A DNA stretch of 7,100 nucleotides, taken from Spirochaetales bacterium. Lineage in GTDB: Bacteria; Spirochaetota; Spirochaetia; Sphaerochaetales; Sphaerochaetaceae. The DNA is taken from contig JAGABK010000084.1 of NCBI GenBank assembly GCA_017614625.1, forward strand, positions 1 through 7,100, in the 5' to 3' direction. A program made the translations under genes and the position numbers. The notes beneath the pieces were generated by a model. That model did not search any database. It saw only the letters and a list, made by a program, of their open reading frames with translations, and was not told the origin of the DNA. Below, piece after piece: positions 4,330-7,100 of the stretch (position 1 is its first letter; each line of letters starts with the position of its first letter).

Positions 4330-5940
4330 ATGCCCTGGTTTGACAACGCAGTGATCTATCAGATATATCCCAGAAGCTTCCAGGACTCCAACGGAGACGG
4401 AGTCGGGGACCTCAGGGGCATCGTCCGGAGGCTGGACTACATCGCCTCGCTGGGGGTGGACGCCATCTGGCTCAGTCCGATCTACAGGAGCCCCATGAAG
4501 GACTTCGGGTACGACGTGCAGGACTACCGGAGCATCGACCCGGTCTTCGGGAGCATGGAGGATTTCAGGGAGCTGCTGGAGAAGGCCCACGGCCTGGGCA
4601 TCCGCGTGATGATGGACATGGTCCTCAACCACACGTCGGATCTGCACGAGTGGTTCCAGAAGAGCAGGGACAAGGACGGGATCTACACGGATTTCTATAT
4701 CTGGAAAGACGATATCCCGAACAACTGGCAGGCCTGCTTCGGCGGGAAGGCCTGGACCTATGACGAGAAGCGCGGGCAGTACTACCTGCATTCGTTCCTG
4801 AAGGAGCAGCCGGACCTGAACTGGCATGACGAGACGTGCCGCAAGGCGATTTTCGACGAGGTGCGCTTCTATCTGGACATGGGCGTGGACGGCTTCCGGC
4901 TTGATGTCATAAACGTGGTGGGAAAGGACCCGCAGCTGAGGTCCAACCCGTTCATGATTGGCGAGACTCCGCGTCCGTACGACATGCAAAACCATATATA
5001 CGATAGAAATACGGAGTACACCCACAAGTATATAAAGGAGCTGAGGAACGTCCTGGACTCCTATCCCGACCGCGCCATGGTAGGCGAGATCCAGGTCCAG
5101 GGCAAGGGCCAGATGGAGCAGAGCGCCTCCTACATGGGGGAGGACAACGACGAGCTTCAGCTGTGCTTCGAGTTCTCGCTGATGAAGCAGCGCCTTTGTG
5201 CCCGCAACCTCAGGCGCGTGGCCGAGAAGTGGTACTCTCTGTGCTCTCTGGACAGGGGCAGGGTGCCGTGCTGGGTTCTTTCCAACCACGACAACCCGCG
5301 CCACATCACCCGCACCCATAAGGAGGAGAACTTCTCGCGTCTTCTGGCCATGTATCTGATCCTTCAGCGCGGAGCAAGCGTCCTGTACTACGGCGAGGAG
5401 ATCGGCATGCAGAGCAAAGACTTCCCTCGCAAGGAGATACAGGATCCGGTGGGAAAGAAATACTGGCCCATCGAGAAGGGGCGCGACGGCGAGAGAAGGC
5501 CCATGCAGTGGGATATGTCGCCCAACATGGGCTTCAGCACCGCAAAGCCGTGGCTGGAGCCGAACTACATGAAGGACTGGAGGCACTGGACGGTCTCGCA
5601 GCAGAACCCCGAGCGCGGCTCGATGCTGAACCTCTACCGCGCCCTGATCCGCCTGAAGAAGGAGCGTCCGGAGATCCGCGAAAGCGATGCGGTCTTCTCC
5701 CACAAGGTCCCCGGAAACATCCTGGCCTACCGTTTCGAGAAGGACGGAAAGACCACTGCGGTGATCCTGAACATGGCCTGGAAATACACGACGGTCAGGC
5801 TTTCGGACGTGGTCCCTGAGACCGAAGGACTCGGCGTGAGGCTTCGCAGCAACAAGAGGATCGTGACCTACATCAGAAAGGGCCCGGAAGGGGACGAAAT
5901 CCTGCTCCCGATGCATTCGGGAGTAGTCCTTACTAACTAA
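4330..5940 (+). CDS. GH13 alpha-glucosidase, probably oligo-1,6-glucosidase type
   Basis: A retaining alpha-glucosidase of the alpha-amylase family with 536 residues, typical for oligo-1,6-glucosidases and alpha-glucosidases. It has no signal peptide, so it should act in the cytoplasm on imported oligosaccharides. Visible signatures: a calcium-loop sequence D19-S-N21-G-D23-G-V-G-D27; region I D96-MVLNH101; QPDLNW; region II G-F-R190-L-D192-V193 with nucleophile D192; region III V-G-E253 with acid/base E253; region IV N-H320-D321 with transition-state stabiliser D321. Valine next to the nucleophile is associated in this family with alpha-1,6 rather than alpha-1,4 preference, so isomalto-oligosaccharide or dextran fragments are the likely substrates. 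ATG 4330 is chosen because AAGGA (4319-4323) precedes it by 6 bp; an in-frame TTG at 4324 abuts that site. No transporter or regulator gene is adjacent in the window. The family is certain; linkage specificity is inferred. Confidence 0.93.
   Translation: MPWFDNAVIYQIYPRSFQDSNGDGVGDLRGIVRRLDYIASLGVDAIWLSPIYRSPMKDFGYDVQDYRSIDPVFGSMEDFRELLEKAHGLGIRVMMDMVLNHTSDLHEWFQKSRDKDGIYTDFYIWKDDIPNNWQACFGGKAWTYDEKRGQYYLHSFLKEQPDLNWHDETCRKAIFDEVRFYLDMGVDGFRLDVINVVGKDPQLRSNPFMIGETPRPYDMQNHIYDRNTEYTHKYIKELRNVLDSYPDRAMVGEIQVQGKGQMEQSASYMGEDNDELQLCFEFSLMKQRLCARNLRRVAEKWYSLCSLDRGRVPCWVLSNHDNPRHITRTHKEENFSRLLAMYLILQRGASVLYYGEEIGMQSKDFPRKEIQDPVGKKYWPIEKGRDGERRPMQWDMSPNMGFSTAKPWLEPNYMKDWRHWTVSQQNPERGSMLNLYRALIRLKKERPEIRESDAVFSHKVPGNILAYRFEKDGKTTAVILNMAWKYTTVRLSDVVPETEGLGVRLRSNKRIVTYIRKGPEGDEILLPMHSGVVLTN
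5902..5926. terminator. Hairpin at the 3' end of the GH13 gene, possible terminator
   Basis: CTCCCGA (5905-5911) and TCGGGAG (5917-5923) form a perfect 7-bp stem with a 5-nt loop. The stem extends to 10 bp on the plus-strand RNA through G·U, U-A and C-G pairs out to 5902 and 5926. It lies inside the last codons of the GH13 gene, 24 bp beyond the stop codon of the convergent minus-strand gene. Neither side has a real T run, so any terminator function is weak or factor-assisted. It may instead stabilise mRNA 3' ends. Confidence 0.35.
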
Positions 5941-5949
5941 AGCAAATCC

Positions 5950-6435
5950 TTATTGTATATTGACTTCCTTGGTGAACAGGCTGGCTATTCCGGCCCCGGT
6001 GTACACCACCGTGGTGACTATGATTCCGGCTATCAGCACGCCCAGGAGGATGAATAGTATGCTCTTCTTCCTATCCAGTCCCAGTATCCAAGCTCCGATG
6101 GTTCCGGTCCATGCGCCTGTAATCGGTAAAGGTATAGCCACAAACAACATAAGTCCAAGTAAGCCGTACTTACGAACTTTGTCTCCCACCTTGTTGCGTG
6201 CGCGTTCGACTGTCTTCTCGAAAAACCTGTGGTAGACGCCCCATTTGTCCAGAAGTCTGTGCAGAGTGGCCAGGAAGACGAAGCCCAGAAACGGCACCAG
6301 GGCGTTGGACAGCACGCCGATCACTGCGGACAGCCACAGGGGCACTCCGTTGAAGTACGCAAAGGGTATGGCCCCTCTGAGCTCGGAGACCGGGACGATT
6401 CCGAGCAGCGCCGTCAGCAGGTAGGTGCGGACCAT
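5950..6435 (-). CDS. Small membrane protein of the PF06695 (Sm_multidrug_ex, COG2426) family
   Basis: A 161-residue integral membrane protein. The N-terminal motif P15-x-x-E18-L-R20-G-A-I-P24 and the second motif P102-L-P-x-T-G-A-W109-x-G111 mark the family called 'putative small multidrug export protein'. That name rests on old annotation and transport activity is not well established. Hydrophobic segments lie near residues 5-15, 34-58, 92-119 and 125-150. A basic amphipathic stretch (about 60-90) would be cytoplasmic. The two proline motifs may be re-entrant loops, as proposed for DedA/VTT-like proteins. ATG at 6435 is preferred, giving a 1-bp gap after the DUF362 stop (6437-6439) and a GGAG about 10 nt upstream. 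An ATG at 6453 would overlap that gene by 17 bp and lacks a visible ribosome site. Translational coupling with DUF362 is likely. The stop is 9 bp from the convergent GH13 stop. Confidence 0.85.
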   Translation of the reverse strand: MVRTYLLTALLGIVPVSELRGAIPFAYFNGVPLWLSAVIGVLSNALVPFLGFVFLATLHRLLDKWGVYHRFFEKTVERARNKVGDKVRKYGLLGLMLFVAIPLPITGAWTGTIGAWILGLDRKKSILFILLGVLIAGIIVTTVVYTGAGIASLFTKEVNIQ

Positions 6436-6436
6436 C

Positions 6437-7100
6437 CTACTTGTTCTCCACATGGATAGCGTTCACGGGGCACATCTCGTGGCAGCAGTAGCATCTGATG
6501 CAAGCCGAGTAGTCGCAGACCACATGCTTCTTCTTTGAGGCGGGCGTATTTTCATCGGCACCGGGCACATCCTGCAGCGTGAGGGCCTTGGCGGGGCAGA
6601 TGTTGACGCATTTGAGGCATCTGATGCACTTTTCGTCGTTGAACTGCGGGGCAGGTTCCTTCCTCTGCTTGCGTCTCTGGGCCCTTGTGGAGATGAAGGG
6701 GATGACCAGCGAGCGGATGAAGCGGGTCTTCTTGCGGATCGGGATCCTCTCGAAGTCATCGACCACCAGGTCTTTGGCGTCCAGGACCGGATAGACGGTC
6801 TCCTTGGGCAGGAGATGGCGGATCTTCGCTTCGTTGAGGATGAAGATGTCACCGGGCTGGTAGCCCATTATCGTGGCCTGGGCGGTGTCCATGGCGAAGC
6901 AGTCGTCGGAGGCCAGAAGGAGGTTCAGGGGCCTCGGCGTTCCGTTGGCCGGTCCCGCTCCCTCCATGCCGATGATGCCGTCCATGACGCAGTAGGCGGG
7001 CTTTATGGTCTCGTGGATGCCGACGATGAGCTTTGCGAAGCTTTCGCGGGTGGGGCACTTGGCGTGGCAGAGGCCCTTGTTTAGATGCGGGACGGTTCCG
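6437..7100 (-). CDS. DUF362 protein with C-terminal 2x[4Fe-4S] ferredoxin domain, 3' part
   Basis: An iron-sulfur protein of the DUF362 family (COG2006-like). The frame runs unbroken to the window edge, so the first Met seen (6985) is internal. About 220 residues are present and the N-terminal part is missing. The DUF362 core shows MDGIIGMEGAGPANGTPRP followed by LASDDCFAMD and an ILNEAKIRHL segment. A basic linker (TRAQRRKQRK) leads to two clusters, each C-x2-C-x2-C-x3-C-P: one at 6596-6628 and one at 6470-6502. The second has an extra cysteine between ligands two and three. This is a bacterial 2[4Fe-4S] ferredoxin arrangement, so electron transfer in the cytoplasm is expected. The substrate and partner of DUF362 proteins are unknown. 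It is cotranscribed with, and ends 1 bp before, the small membrane protein gene, which suggests a membrane-linked role for the pair. The domain call is firm; the role is unknown. Confidence 0.9.
   Translation of the reverse strand, partial: GTVPHLNKGLCHAKCPTRESFAKLIVGIHETIKPAYCVMDGIIGMEGAGPANGTPRPLNLLLASDDCFAMDTAQATIMGYQPGDIFILNEAKIRHLLPKETVYPVLDAKDLVVDDFERIPIRKKTRFIRSLVIPFISTRAQRRKQRKEPAPQFNDEKCIRCLKCVNICPAKALTLQDVPGADENTPASKKKHVVCDYSACIRCYCCHEMCPVNAIHVENK

Noticed and set aside
4207..5916. A 569-codon open frame on the minus strand opposite the GH13 gene
   Set aside because: Same cause. The plus strand has all GH13 catalytic motifs, and the antisense product is a Val/His/Leu-rich shadow without recognisable domains.
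6436..6453. Earlier ATG (6453) for the small membrane protein
   Set aside because: It overlaps the end of the DUF362 gene and has no visible ribosome site. The start at 6435 gives the tight junction typical of an operon and begins nearer the family motif.
1..7100. CRISPR array, tRNA or rRNA genes, riboswitch
   Set aside because: No regularly spaced repeats, tRNA-like TTC-A-A-containing arms with CCA-side stems, or recognisable riboswitch cores were seen on either strand by eye.

Overview
The window looks like a segment of a bacterial chromosome. It has bacterial-type Shine-Dalgarno sites, an intrinsic terminator, a lipobox signal peptide and a bacterial-type valyl-tRNA synthetase with a C-terminal coiled-coil arm. 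Coding DNA is G+C-rich (about 60% in lines checked by eye), while the longer intergenic gaps are very A+T-rich (45 G/C in 180 bases at 4141-4320, about 75% A+T by hand count). The style of the lipoprotein leader, ValRS and ParA is compatible with a gut or rumen spirochaete (Sphaerochaeta/Treponema-like). That assignment is an impression and not proven by anything in the window.

Layout. 1-1818 (+) is the 3' two thirds of valS. Fifteen bases later, behind a strong GGAGGT site, 1834-2892 (+) encodes an Ala/Pro/Glu-rich putative lipoprotein that also has a C-terminal transmembrane helix and an acidic tail. This probable valS operon closes with a clear intrinsic terminator (2920-2944). An A+T-rich spacer with palindromes and candidate promoters precedes a two-gene cassette: a ParA/MinD-superfamily ATPase (3104-3865) and an 80-residue putative ribbon-helix-helix partner (3885-4127). 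A second A+T-rich spacer (4128-4329) carries another palindrome, an inverted repeat and repeated TATTG boxes. It leads into a cytoplasmic GH13 alpha-glucosidase (4330-5940). Convergent to that, on the minus strand, is a two-gene unit: an iron-sulfur DUF362 protein, truncated by the window end (6437-7100), and a small membrane protein of the PF06695 'small multidrug export' family (5950-6435), whose start lies 1 bp beyond the DUF362 stop.

The genes do not form one pathway. The window holds four transcription units: translation plus an envelope protein, a ParA positioning cassette, sugar hydrolysis, and a redox/membrane pair. The parts least explained by known biology are the ParA-RHH cassette with its palindrome-bearing flanks and no ParB, and the doubly anchored, low-complexity lipoprotein with an acidic cytoplasmic tail. 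I see no CRISPR array, insertion sequence, tRNA or rRNA.
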